This document shows, in pieces, positions 30,501 through 42,200 of a stretch of DNA of 52,392 nucleotides. The notes under the pieces are model-generated. The model ran no database searches. It had not been told where the DNA came from and worked only from the letters and a program-made list of their open reading frames with translations. Made by a program: the position numbers and the translations under genes. This DNA comes from Ciona intestinalis (lineage: Eukaryota > Chordata > Ascidiacea > Phlebobranchia > Cionidae): assembly GCF_000224145.3 (NCBI RefSeq), contig NC_020172.2, positions 1,482,390 to 1,534,781 of the forward strand. Direction: 5' to 3'. Position 1 is the first letter of the stretch. The number at the start of each line of letters is the position of its first letter.

Positions 30501-33018
30501 ACTTGATCGTGACGTAATTGGATACGTTATATTCACGACTGTTTAAAACTTTAAAGTAACTCCCATAACCTCTTCACCAACGTATACAAGGTAAGCGTGT
30601 AAGTACTTCCGCGATGATTTACCAAACTTTCTACTACGACCAGCGTGATTAATAACTCGGCGGAGCCTTTAATGTAAGCTATGAATACAAGCTACTGTCG
30701 AGGGCGCTTTCATCTGACCCTTCGAGCCGTTGTGGCCGTAGAAGCAACGTCCAAAGTAAACAATGGGTGGATTTATAGGCCTGCTATTGCGCTGTAGATC
30801 TCGAGTGATTTCGGCCAGTTGAATATTTGGGGAAGATAAGCGTGTTGCGCCAGTTACCGCATGAGTCAGTGGGGAAGCTTAAAAAATATTTTTGAGCAAC
30901 GATTGTTCTCACAGATAAGGATGCTCTTTGACTTGCACTTCAATATTTGCCTGGCCCGCCTGAGGTCAAAAGTTATAAACAAATAAAGCTTTATCGTTCG
31001 GGTTTTGATATGAGAGGGAAAAGAAAACCACATGTCAACACACAATAGGATAACTGAAATCACGAACCGAGATTAGAAAACTAATGATTTATGGTTATTA
31101 ACAGACCTGCTAACCTGAAATATAGTTCGGCCCTCGAATACTACGCACTAAACAACTTTACTCACTGACATGCGCTTGTCTAAAATTTGCATTTAATAAC
31201 ATTACAATCTGCGGTAAGGCGAAAAAGATCTCTCGTAACGACGACGCCGAGGCTGTTTAATAAGGTTGCAATAAAAATATCTTTCGTCGAGTTCCTCAAT
31301 TACGTGTAAAGAGAATAGGCCGATCGCTACAACATTTACAGACTGAGGGAGTACACTTCATTCCCCGCATTCCAATCTCTAATGTTACCGATTCAGTTTA
31401 TAGAGAATCGGGCTCGACAGCGGCCAGACAATTATCGCTCTCATCAAAGCGAAACTCCTTGATTGTAGCCAAAGCTAAGTCTGGTTAATTAAGTCCTTCT
31501 AAGGGTTGGTCGAATCCACGGCAAATACGCTGAACTAATAGACGGTTACAGCGGTATTTTGGTTGATGAATATATCCATGTTTAGGCAATAGACTAGATT
31601 AGTTTACGCGCTGGTCTGTGTATGTTTATACTTAAAGCGACGTTCATAAATTTTTAATTTAATCGTTGAGATTTTAGTTATTTTTTATAACAGAGCTAAT
31701 GTAACAAAAAACAGTACAGAACTTGAGCTTGAACAACTTCATGCATTTTACGAGCGACGAACTATGTCCAAGCGACAGACAAGGTTGTTTTAGGCGTAAA
31801 GCCTTCGAGCGACATCTAGCGGTAATATAGAATCACTCCGAGAGACAGAAACGCTGACATAACAGAATGCGTGGCATACGTCTTTCGCGGTTGCTAAGTA
31901 CACAAAGTGAATCAATTGGCTTCATTTACGTCGACATTGACACATGCCAATGTATTTACTAAGCAACTTGGGTGGCTTTAAGTTTGTGTGAATGTGCTAA
32001 CTGTTTAAAACTTTTGGCTTATCATACATTTAACAATTCAAACAAATAAACATCACAAATGTTCTGCACTTTGAATACAAATGGTAGACAACTAACAGAG
32101 TAACTGTAAAATATTGAAAGTAATTTTGACCATAATAGGGCGCTACCAACACATTCCTTTAACTAAAAATAAAGTTTTAAGTTTTTTTAACATTCTTGTT
32201 AAACACTTATGTAATTATGATGTGAGTTGAAAGTTCTCAAAACACAGATAATGTTACATTAAAAAAAAACAAAAACATGCTTAAATGAATTGTTATCTGT
32301 GTGTGCTTATATGTTTGTTATACCATAACACTCTGTTTGAAAGTTAATTATTATGTTTAAATACAGAACAAAATAAACCATGTTTGCCTAAGCTGTGTAA
32401 ACCATGAAAGGCTGCAGTTGAACAATAAAATATCTTTAGATTAGTGTTCTAATCCCCTCTTTCAAAATAAATGAGGTCTAAATTGGATCATAAAAGACAC
32501 TTGTTTACATTCCTTGTCACATATGGTACAATGTCAACCTTATTTCATGCCCAAGGCTATTAATTCAAAAGCTTTGTACATTATTTCAAACAGAGTGGCG
32601 GACTGCATTATAATTTTTATATTAACCCTACACCAAACTATTAGGCATGATCAAATAACAAAACTTCGTATCTATTAATTTACAAGTTTAGTAATCATAT
32701 ATGTTTAAAATTGCAGTTATAATGGAATATATTTTAGGTTTGTATAACATGTAAAAATAAATAAACATATTCCATCAACATTGTTGCCTACACATACTAA
32801 CATATATAAACTATTTTTTATAAATGGCAAAAATGTTATGCACTTTGACCCAATTTTCCACTTCAAACATAGCTAATTAATAATTATATTGTTTACTGCT
32901 TACTTTCATCTTGAGTTTGGACTGTGTATGGTGTAAAGTCATTCAAAGTCTCATGAATAAGTCGTTCAGCCTGATCGAGTTCAGCCAATTCTTCATCAAG
33001 CCACGAGTTGTCCGCCAT
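18518..33018 (-). CDS. Zyxin/LPP/TRIP6-family LIM protein
   Basis: Coding exons on the minus strand: 33018-32904 (probable), 24998-24910, 21929-21774, 21662-21462, 21183-20956, 20280-20163, 19884-19769, 19560-19430, 19147-19027 and 18631-18518 (TAA); about 462 aa. The N-terminal half is Pro-rich, with three LPPPP stretches ([30 protein letters not shown]) that resemble EVH1 ligands for Ena/VASP. Then comes [17 protein letters not shown], matching the conserved segment before the LIM domains. Three LIM domains follow: LIM1 from [14 protein letters not shown]2 from [12 protein letters not shown] through [14 protein letters not shown]3 from [12 protein letters not shown] through [11 protein letters not shown] to [14 protein letters not shown]. 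Such proteins act at focal adhesions and actin fibres. All exon phases agree. The link to the first exon rests on matching phase and good splice sites. A start at 25050 (MLKFK) would be an alternative. Confidence 0.88.
18662..18835. mobile_element. TIR element of the GGGGTAAGATGGGACAC family (copy 10, degraded)
   Basis: The left end is reduced to GGAGTAAGATAGGATAAC. The internal part (ATTTTCCTGATCGTGTTTTG, TTGTTTACTACCAAAC) is typical. A G-run of about 14 bases lies at 18750-18766. It sits in the last zyxin-family intron. Confidence 0.5.
18843..18935 (-). mobile_element. Short fragment of the SINE-like repeat
   Basis: AAATGAATGTAAGG, CCTCGCATGGCGGGGCAACG and the following CGTTCTATTTTATA correspond to the tail part of the copy at 13317-13560. 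Confidence 0.35.
21930..24909. other. Zyxin-family intron 2 (about 3 kb)
   Basis: I see no convincing gene. Overlapping reading frames on both strands at 24029-24361 have no recognisable motif. No TIR element of the common family is seen here. Confidence 0.45.
25754..25761. repeat. Left target-site duplication of the hAT-like element
   Basis: TACCGACC, identical to 27077-27084. Confidence 0.85.
25830..25899. repeat. 35-bp tandem duplication inside the hAT-like element
   Basis: Two identical 35-bp units, each beginning AATTATTCGTGGTCGTAACG and ending TTAATTACCG. Confidence 0.9.
26332..26381. other. Assembly gap (50 N)
   Basis: Exactly 50 unknown bases inside the hAT-like element. Confidence 0.97.
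27077..27084. repeat. Right target-site duplication of the hAT-like element
   Basis: TACCGACC, identical to 25754-25761. Confidence 0.85.
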
Positions 33019-33075
33019 GATTTGTTGGTTTTTATACAATCAATAAATTTCACCCAAAAGTTGTTTATTTTACCT
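32904..33075 (-). other. First coding exon and 5' UTR segment assigned to the zyxin-family gene
   Basis: An acceptor (TTTATTTCAG) ends at 33076, followed on the minus strand by about 57 nt of UTR and ATG at 33018 in a good context (AATCATGGCG). It encodes 38 codons starting [20 protein letters not shown], an acidic amphipathic helix, and stops at a strong donor (A|GTAAGC) in phase 1. If not spliced there, it would be a 41-aa ORF ending in TAA. Confidence 0.6.
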
Positions 33076-33089
33076 GAAATAAAAAAAAA

Positions 33090-35129
33090 CAATTTAAGAG
33101 TTAAAAGAAAATAAAGATTTGAGACAAACTGTGAAAAGAATAAACTTGAATTCTTACACTATACAGACAATACTCCTGTGAGTATTTATTTTGGAAATAT
33201 AAACTGTGCTTTCCACTGAAACAAACAGTAAGTGCCAAATTATTGTCAATAAACGTAGTCGGTTCGTGAAGTGGCACAATTCAGCTCGGTGGTTTGAATG
33301 ACTTTTACTTCCTGCTATTCAATCACGGCGAGCAATTCATGAAATGACTTCCTTTTTATCATTGAACGAAAGAGATGCCAGATCAGACGAGGAAATGACG
33401 TTCCTTTCTACAAGTGACGTACACAATGTCGATATTGGGACATTGCATTAACAAGTTCTAATTATGGTGCCAAAGGAGAAATTCATATTTGGATCTGTCT
33501 GACATTTTAGTGGGTTTACTTCTATTGATACATAAGGCAGCAAACATTGAGTTATACTGGTACTGTGAATGAACGGGCTTAAAATGTTTTTGGTCTTTTA
33601 AATATTACTTTCCAGTACCTACAATGTATCCATAATTAAAAGCCAACATCAAAAAATACATAAAATATGCGGATACATAACATGCGTATAGGATCCAAAA
33701 CCAAAGCTACCAAGTTATAAGATCACCCGCACGCGTAGTAAAGAAATTTGATCATGTATTGTGAGAAAAACAACAACTGAAAATCTAAACTATGGTACAT
33801 ACCTGCACGCCGACGTTAAAACCAAACCAAAACTTGCTCAGCCGAATCAAATGAGTGGCGCCACGATTCGAGACTGCAGTCGTGCACCAAATAAGACAAC
33901 ACCCGAGCATAATCTCCAGGAAAAGAAAAAAGGTTACGAAAATATAAAATCGGAAATGGTCGTGCAACAGGTGGAGTCGGAGATAAATATAAATCGAAAT
34001 AGAGAACATCGACTGTTTGGCATCAAAGTCCGTATGTTTCGCATAACAAAAAGATAAACGTTTCTCCAAAATCACGAACTTTGCTGCAAAGAGAATAAGA
34101 GATAGAGATACGTTTATTCTCTATAAAAACCAGTAAATAAAAACAATAAATTCAGAAATATTAAATGCTACTTTGTTATTAAAAATATATTAATATCTAT
34201 AAAGTAGATCATTTGATTACCAAGATAAGATATACACTTCTACGACTTGTCGACTGCGTGAATGATTGGGAGGCAAAAAATACACGTTGCCTCGACTATT
34301 GATTGTATTAGATATACCAAAGTACGTAGTATATGAAAACATTCAGATGCTTTAACGGTTTTAATCTCAAAGATAATTTCGGTCAAGTAGAATAATTGAT
34401 GTCGCGATACCTACTTGATTGGGTTGAAAATAAAATAAGAAATTACTGTTACCGAAAACACTGAAAAATTGACCAAACGTCCGACGGTTTTTTGTTTCTG
34501 ATGTGTGCTTTGAGAAATGGTCTACACTTAAAGCGTTACAGGTGTTAAGAAATTTTGTTGGCGTTGTTTGTTGACTCCTCACTCGATGAAGTTTGTTATT
34601 TACGTATATATATAAACAGTTCATAAGTCGTTTACTTAGCTACGTTTATACTTCAGTCCGCAGTATATACACACACCCGATAGTGCCGATGTGCCTAATA
34701 AACAACATCATTTTCATGTATACATCATTTATGATATTTTAAACACATTATTTATAATACCTTAAACACTTTATTACAGCAGCTATTGTGACCGGGTTTC
34801 CCGGCTTACTTTTTATTGGTGTACATATAAAATAAGCATTGGTTAATAGAAATTAAAAACCGTTTATTAAATACCTGATTTCTGTCAATACTTGAATATA
34901 CACAAATTGATAAATATTCAATCTTTATATTTAGTCTACATATAAACACTAGTAAAGAGTCTCCCAACCAATTGCCTAATCTGTAACATAACCGAGAGTG
35001 GCACTAGTACCAGTACGAATTAAAAATACATTCTTTGTTAATATTATATATAGTTGTACATTGCCAATGCCGTTACAGGTACACAAGCAGGTTTTCTGGT
35101 CTAGCACTTAACCGTGTAGAATTGAAATT
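33090..35129. other. Intergenic region between the zyxin-family 5' end and UBE2I
   Basis: A divergent arrangement of about 2 kb. The overlapping frames at 33761-34075 on both strands have no recognisable motif. An acceptor-like site GCCGTTACAG at 35069-35078 may be a 5' UTR or spliced-leader acceptor for UBE2I. Confidence 0.4.
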
Positions 35130-35612
35130 ATGAATGGTATCGCCACAGCGCGACTTTCAGAGGAACGAAAAAGCTGGAGGAAAGATCATCCCTTCGGCTT
35201 CGTAGCAAAACCAACAAAGAATCCTGACCATACACTAAATCTTATGAATTGGGAATGTGCGATACCTGGAAAAAAAGGAACATCTTGGGAAGGGGGCCTT
35301 TATAAAATTCGCATGATTTTTAAGGATGACTACCCATCCTCACCACCCAAGTGTAGATTTGAACCTGCACTATTCCATCCTAATGTGTACCCCTCGGGCA
35401 CTGTCTGCCTCTCCATTCTTGATGAGGACAAAGATTGGAGACCAGCAATCACAATTAAACAGATTCTACTTGGTATACAGGATCTTCTGACTGAGCCAAA
35501 CATAAACGACCCAGCACAGGCAGAAGCCTACGCGATTTACAGCCAAAACAAAGTTGAATATGACAAGCGAGTAAAGGAGCAAGCAAAACAATTCTCTGGA
35601 CTTGACGTATAA
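35130..35612 (+). CDS. UBE2I: UBE2I / UBC9, SUMO-conjugating E2 enzyme
   Basis: This is an intronless ORF of 160 aa (human 158). It has the N-terminal [16 protein letters not shown] block (SUMO and E1 contact), [14 protein letters not shown], the HPN motif in [12 protein letters not shown], the catalytic Cys in [19 protein letters not shown] and the C-terminal [18 protein letters not shown]9 accepts SUMO from SAE1/UBA2 and transfers it to lysines, often in psi-K-x-E motifs. The near-complete identity to vertebrate UBC9 suggests strong constraint. It lies 653 bp upstream of the ATF2/7 gene on the same strand. The lack of introns is notable but other genes in this window are intronless too. Confidence 0.98.
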   Translation: MNGIATARLSEERKSWRKDHPFGFVAKPTKNPDHTLNLMNWECAIPGKKGTSWEGGLYKIRMIFKDDYPSSPPKCRFEPALFHPNVYPSGTVCLSILDEDKDWRPAITIKQILLGIQDLLTEPNINDPAQAEAYAIYSQNKVEYDKRVKEQAKQFSGLDV

Positions 35613-36265
35613 ATTTCCCATAGCCACAGTATCTTCTGACATTTACAACTAGAAAATTCACGATTAACCAGACCCTGCCATACATTCAATAGATAAATTG
35701 ATTGGTTCACTTATTTTTACAGTAAAAAATCTAGGCTCAAAGTTCATTTATCCTTGCAGCATTTACATTGCATCGGTGGAAAGGAAAATTTATCTTTGTT
35801 GAATCTGAATGTTTGATAATAGTTGCGGAGCTCATAAACTGATCCAACTGAGATTGTACATAAGTTGAGCAGTAAACCTCGGAATTGTGTAATTTCAAAT
35901 TTTGCTGCCACTCAAGCTTCCCTGTTTTAATGGTCGTTTTGTATGATGAAACTTTTTTGCATTTAAAAAACTGTACCAAAATACCTTAAATTTTTTCTCA
36001 TTAAACTTCAACTTTATTATGATATGTTCAGCCCATTGTGTCAATACTGCCTTGTTGTTCGATTACGAAAATTTGTGGCTTTTCCAAATCTGTTCTTTAG
36101 TTCAACACCCTTTTTTTCCTGCCCCTTATTTTTTGTGACAATCCATCTAAATTAACAAAAACCCTTAAAACGACCCAAAATAATTTGTGTTCCCCTCTTA
36201 TTTGAATTGTACTTCATAAGGATAAGCTTGTAGGGTAAACTTAGGGTAAAGAATCAATCAACTCG
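35613..36265. other. Region between UBE2I and the ATF2/7 gene
   Basis: It should hold the UBE2I 3' UTR and the promoter of the ATF2/7 gene. No further coding sequence is seen; the minus-strand frames are shadows or low-complexity. Confidence 0.45.
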
Positions 36266-39200
36266 ATGTCGGAGGTGTCAGACTCGCCGTCAAAGGGGGA
36301 CAGCGATGAAACTCAAACCTCCCAAGATACCTTTGTGTGCAACTCTGCTGGTTGTAACCAGGTATGTACATATACTATACCCTTGTTTATGATTTTTCAA
36401 TTTGTTGTTTTCTTTAATATGTCGCTATTTGTAACAAGATATGTACATAACATATGCCATACCTTTGATTTTTGTTGTTTTGTGTGTTTGCGAGATTAAT
36501 ATTTGAACCAATTACCTATAGTATAGCTACCACATTTTTAATTGTATATTTAAATAAATATATATGCTAGTCCACTAGTGTTTATACTGTTTATTTAAAC
36601 TATGTGGAATTGGAATATATAAATATTTTCGGCTATCTAGGCCTATTAAAAAAGCATATATATATATGTATATATATATTAGAGTTACAAATTATCCGCA
36701 TTGTTTTATTTAACTGCTAAGTATGATTTAAATTGCAGAAGTTTGCAAGTGCAAAGGAATTGGAAGTGCACAAGTGTAAGCACCAAATGACACTTAAACT
36801 TGGACCAACCAAAGCCAGCAATCTGTCGGATGTATTGCCAATAGGTAAACTATGCTATTAAAATTTGACCTTTTCACAATCCATTTCTTCTATGGCGTTA
36901 TTAAGTACACCTAAAATTTTATATATACCAAAGCTGTATCCTGAAAGTTAATCTAATTTTGGATTTTAGATCAAACTCCAACTCCAACAAGATTTTTACA
37001 GTTTGGTAACCAAATGGGATTATTTGAGGAACTGAACCCGTTTGACCGTGAATTTAAAACTGCTCAGAAAGAGGTGGGTGAATCTATTATGGGTGATGAC
37101 ATAACAATTGAAACTGTTGTTGGTGTGCACAATTAAACTATAGTATAACCTATGCTATATTTATAATGGGGCTTATCTACATTTTTTCCTAAATCTGAAA
37201 ATGATCTCATAGTAAACAGTTTAACAGTTGTTTATTGAGTTAATTTATTCAAAGATTCTCTGTTCTATGCCATACAAAACAATGTGTAATATGCATGAGT
37301 CACTTGTTTGGTTTAAAGTTAACTTTACTATAGTTCAGTTCACCACAGCATGTATCAGCTACACTCCTCATACAGTGATATAAAAGTACTTGGACCAAAA
37401 ACTTCCTTATTTATTTGGTTCTTGGAACTTGAATAGTTCAAGCTGTTTACTAAGTTAATAGTTCAAGGAAAAACCAAAGCTTGCCCTTAAATGATATTTT
37501 GTTGGTGTTTTAGAAAGTGCCGTAAATTGTAGCATAATCTTGAAATCTTTTCCACCAAAGCTAATTTTAGACCAAACTTGTGCTGACTGAATTGCCAAAT
37601 AATACTTAAATATTTGTTATGTAACCTGCGTTAGGGTGTATTAATAATAATGTAAGTTTTGTTTCTTTTTTCGTGTATTCAAGTTTTTCTAAAGGTTTAC
37701 CTGATAGTGTTACAAAAGTAAATAGCTTAACTTGATTTGGCATTTGTAGTCATTTTTGTCAATCTAACATGGTTTTACTAATTGTGGTAGATGCAACAGT
37801 GGTTATCCAATTAACCAGCATTTATAGAGCAATTCTCATTAGTTGTCATAATCCTTTGGCCCATAAGCCATATTATGACGTTAGGAAGTTAATAACCTCA
37901 TGTCAACTTGTTAATTTTCCACTAATACCCTGTTCACACCTAAACAAGGTATTTTAATAATTCTGTCAAAGGAAAATGTTCGCCACGAACATAAGCCGCA
38001 CGTTTTTAGATTTTTACTAAAATCTTGGTTGAAATTGTTAAATGCAGTTACATGCTTACACCCATTGTCTGTTTAGAGCTTAAAAGTAAAGTGCTAAAAC
38101 AAGTACTGTAACCCCTGTTTCAGAAATTGAGGTGACATGTCAGCTCAGGTTCCCCTAATGTTACACCTGTTACATAATTATTTTATATTTGTTAATCATA
38201 TTTGTTAAAAATGTATCTAATTTTTTAAACTTTTATGTATAGGACACTTTTTTTATTGTTTTCTTTAAAGGTGCAGTTTAGTACATTGCTTAGTACTAAA
38301 CTACCAATAGCTTTATTGAAGTATACATTAACACATAGTCCACGCAAGCAACTGCAACAACATTGCCTTTAAGCCAAAGCTATAGTCTTTTAGAAACTAT
38401 TAGTGGTCCCCTAGGCCAGAAAACATGCTTCATTATTGTAAGTAAAGTTATTTATATCAAGTCTGTGGTAAATCGGAAATCCGCATATCTAAGTGTTTAT
38501 GGCAATTATCCTTTGAGGTCTCAGTTGAAATGCATGAAATATTTGATTGATTTTCAATAAAAATATCTACACCCCATTAATTTTTAATGCATGTCGCCGA
38601 AACTGCAATTTTAGACCGTTAAACAAAGGTTATGGTTTAACATGGCATATCAATGCCTATGCCTACTTGCAGATTAGTCGTATAATATTGCTGTATTATA
38701 AACCAAGTAATAGTATTGAGTCAATACTATTGACTATGTGTTAAACCTTATACTAACATTATTTATGGTACCTTACATTAAATACCATGACAAAATCACC
38801 ACAATTTTATTTTACATTAAAAACATATGACTATGCATGTAAGCTTACCGAGTTATACAACAAATCTACTTATACTTAGTATCCTATTTTATATAAATAC
38901 ATAACACTTTGTTGGTATTAGAAAATTTTTTATATTAAACATAAGATTAACCCAATGTCCATTTTTCCCAGACACTGACAAGCAAACAGCGACGCACGGC
39001 AAATGTGGTCCATCAACTGCAAGCGATGAACAACTCAACGAAAAGTAAAACTCCGACAACTCCTAATACTGACGCCAACATGTTCCAGGTGTTGTACAGT
39101 TATGCGAGATTTGTTTGTTCCTTCAATATTTGCCAAGCAACTCTAGTTATCGAAAAGGAAGGAAAATCCCTTTCTCAATGAATTTACATCATAATCAGTA

Positions 39201-42200
39201 AGAATATGCCAACTGTGGCCTTCCGAAATCCTAGGTTCCCTGACAGACCACACCCATACAGAATTAAATAAAATTATGGTCAACAAATCTCCAAAATTAT
39301 GAAATATAATATTTGATCACTAAACATTTTTAAATACATGAACCGGTATTTAATGATATTTTCTTCCAGCAACCTGTCCATGTGATCACCCTTACTCCTT
39401 CTCTGTCATCTCCCGTTGGTAACTTACCTGTTGGAGGGGGTCAGTTCTTTGTGCCCCCACTTCTCCCTTCACCCCAGGGGTTGATACCAGCATTACCGGG
39501 TTACACAGCCTCCTCACCCATGTCCGTGCCCGTCAGCATGCTCAGTCCCTCCATTATGCCATTTGCACCAGGTGAACTAATATCTTATAGTTAAGGGGGT
39601 AAGATGGGACACCTTTAGAATATAGCGTCTAAATATTGAAATTAGAGTTAAAAGGTGTCTCATCTTCCTCCACCCCATTATATCACAAAATTTTTATAAT
39701 TTTTTTATATATTCTGTTTTGCTTCATTTTACATAGTAACAAATGTTGCACACTAAAAAAAAATTAAAAATTAAGCTCAGTTGTAATTTAAGATCAGAAA
39801 CTTAACTATTTTAATTTAAGTACACCTAAAGATTTTAGTTTTGTATTGAACAATATACAGTTTGTATATGAACTGTGTGATTGAACAAACAATTTCAAAT
39901 CCTTTCTAGTGTTTCCTCTTATACTCACTAGTCCGTGCAAATGGTTACATTTAATCATTATTTGAAAAGCAAATGGCATCACTGGTTTGTTTACATCGTG
40001 CTAAAGTTGTTCGAATATTTAGAACTGTAGAGGAAATAGGAGAATGAGCATCAATCATAAGTTCGTGCCAAACTTTCATTGCCCACATTACAAATTTACA
40101 ATCAGTTGCAAGGAGCAGCCAGCTCTCTGTTTATTCGTTATATTCTTTTTATTTTATTTGCTAAATATGACAAGAGAATAGTAAATAAAATAATTAAAAG
40201 TTAACAGTTTCGCATTAGTTGAAAGTTACCAGTTTACGGATTAATGATGCAGTCTAGTACATTGCAGTCTAGTACTAAACTACTAATAGCTGTATTGAAG
40301 TAAATAAAATAATTGAAAGTTAATAGTTACGTATTATTCAGAGCAGAAATCAGTACTGCGCAAAGATAGGTTTTATTAAGTAGTTTACAATTCTTGGTAA
40401 TGGTTGGTCACTTTTCTGTATTAAACTGTGTTTCAAGCATTGATTTAAATAGCATAAATTACAATAACAGCACAAGGTACATATATGAACTATTTGTTAT
40501 ACCTTGTTTAGGTTTATTGCCAATGCATGGAATGTCACCAGGTATGATGGCAGATGCACAGAGGGCATTGACAAAGGTAAGCCATTTATAAAAACATTCT
40601 ATTGCTAATAGCAAGTTTCAGTTAAACTTATTAAAATGACTAAAGGTGGCTGTAAACAGTATCCGGCATGCGAATTCGCTTGCGAAAATTACCGAAAGGC
40701 ATGCGGCAGCGAAATCAACGGAAGAATTCCAGATACTGTGTACAGCCACCTTCACTCTTTTCTAAATCCCAAGTCTCAGACCCCAGTGTGTGTTTCACTC
40801 TTGGAGTAGGATCTTACCCACATGAAGAAAATACTTTATAGTATCAGTTTTTACATGTATTGCGTAATGGGCCAACTTTGGCTTAAATCCCAAGCCTGTT
40901 TTACTATAGGCTCTGGCCAATATAGAAAATAACTTTCATTTGTGTATTAGTTTGTATACAGTATAAATAATGCAGTGTAGTTTGAGATAACTGGTCAATA
41001 TGTTGCATGTAAATTTTCCCCATATACAATCCACAGGCTATGTTTGCTGCTGTAGTATCAGCATCATCACCAACAACTTCCAATGTTCCACTACTAACCA
41101 ACCCACAAGATGCTTACAACAACAACAACACAAGTATATCTGATGCTGCGTCGCAGCCAATTATTGGCAACACAAACGCAAATGTATGTTTCTTTTAAAT
41201 CTACATTTTTGTTTCAATACATTAAACCACAGGCATTTAACTTTTGAAGGATCCTACAATATAGGCTGTTTTTTTAATGCTAACCTAAAATAATCCTAAT
41301 AAATCCTTTCAATAATGTATATAAATGTCACAAAGTTTGTGATAATTAAAATCCAAGTCATTCTGTATTCATTAAACCTTACATTTCCTGTATGTTAATT
41401 ATTACCATGTATCATATAGATAGACATATAACTCAACCATACTAACCTATCTTTTCTTGAATAAATTAAACAAATCTACGTTTCCTCAGCTTCCAAGGAC
41501 CGGTTCCCTTCCTTCAGTAGCTTACGTTAAACAAGAGAGGCCGCAATCTAATTCGTCGGTTAAAAGTGAATCAACCAATCAGATGTCAGAAGTTTCTCCA
41601 CCCCTGCCAGCCCACCAATCACAGGCGATGATGCATGAAAATTATTTACAAAGGTAATTTGTAAATTTTGTCAAGAACTTATAAAATTAAATTTGTTTTT
41701 AAGTGTATTACGTTCAGAGAACTTTAGATGTTATAACTTATGGGTTTGTTGTGTTAATGATGCAGTAAAAAAAAACTCTATTTTTCTAAAAAAAAAATGG
41801 TACACTTATTATTATATTTCTGTGCCTCTGTAATAATTTTTCTTTTAATAATAAAATAAGTTTACATAAAAACAGTTCTTCAATATAGCTTTATAATTAT
41901 TGAATAATCTATTTTATAAACAAAACTTCATTTCAGCCAATCAATGGTCATGCCTCCCTCAGTAATGGTTCATTTACCAAATGGTCAAACCACTTGTATA
42001 GGTATCCCAACCACTTCCCCACCAATGGCTGCTGGTATGGTGGATCTTACTAGCTCAATCACCATGCCAACTATGTCCAATCCTACCATGCAACAAGCAC
42101 TGAACGTAAGGTTTTGTATGTATTGTATGTAAAATGTGTGTATAGGACTATAGACATAATGGTCTTGACCACATTATTTAGTCTTTGAATACAAATGTAA

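Larger units (their letters stand above)
24999..32903. other. Zyxin-family intron 1 (about 7.9 kb), a candidate cis-regulatory region
   Basis: It has no recognisable exon apart from the possible alternative start at 25050. It contains the hAT-like element 25762-27076 and an N gap. From about 27.1 to 32.9 kb I see only short reading frames without known motifs and no copies of the common TIR or SINE-like families, in contrast to the gene-dense parts. Confidence 0.4.

Noticed and set aside
33761..34075. ORFs of 98 aa (+) and 96 aa (-) upstream of UBE2I
   Set aside because: They overlap on opposite strands with no motif and no exon-like boundaries; probably chance.
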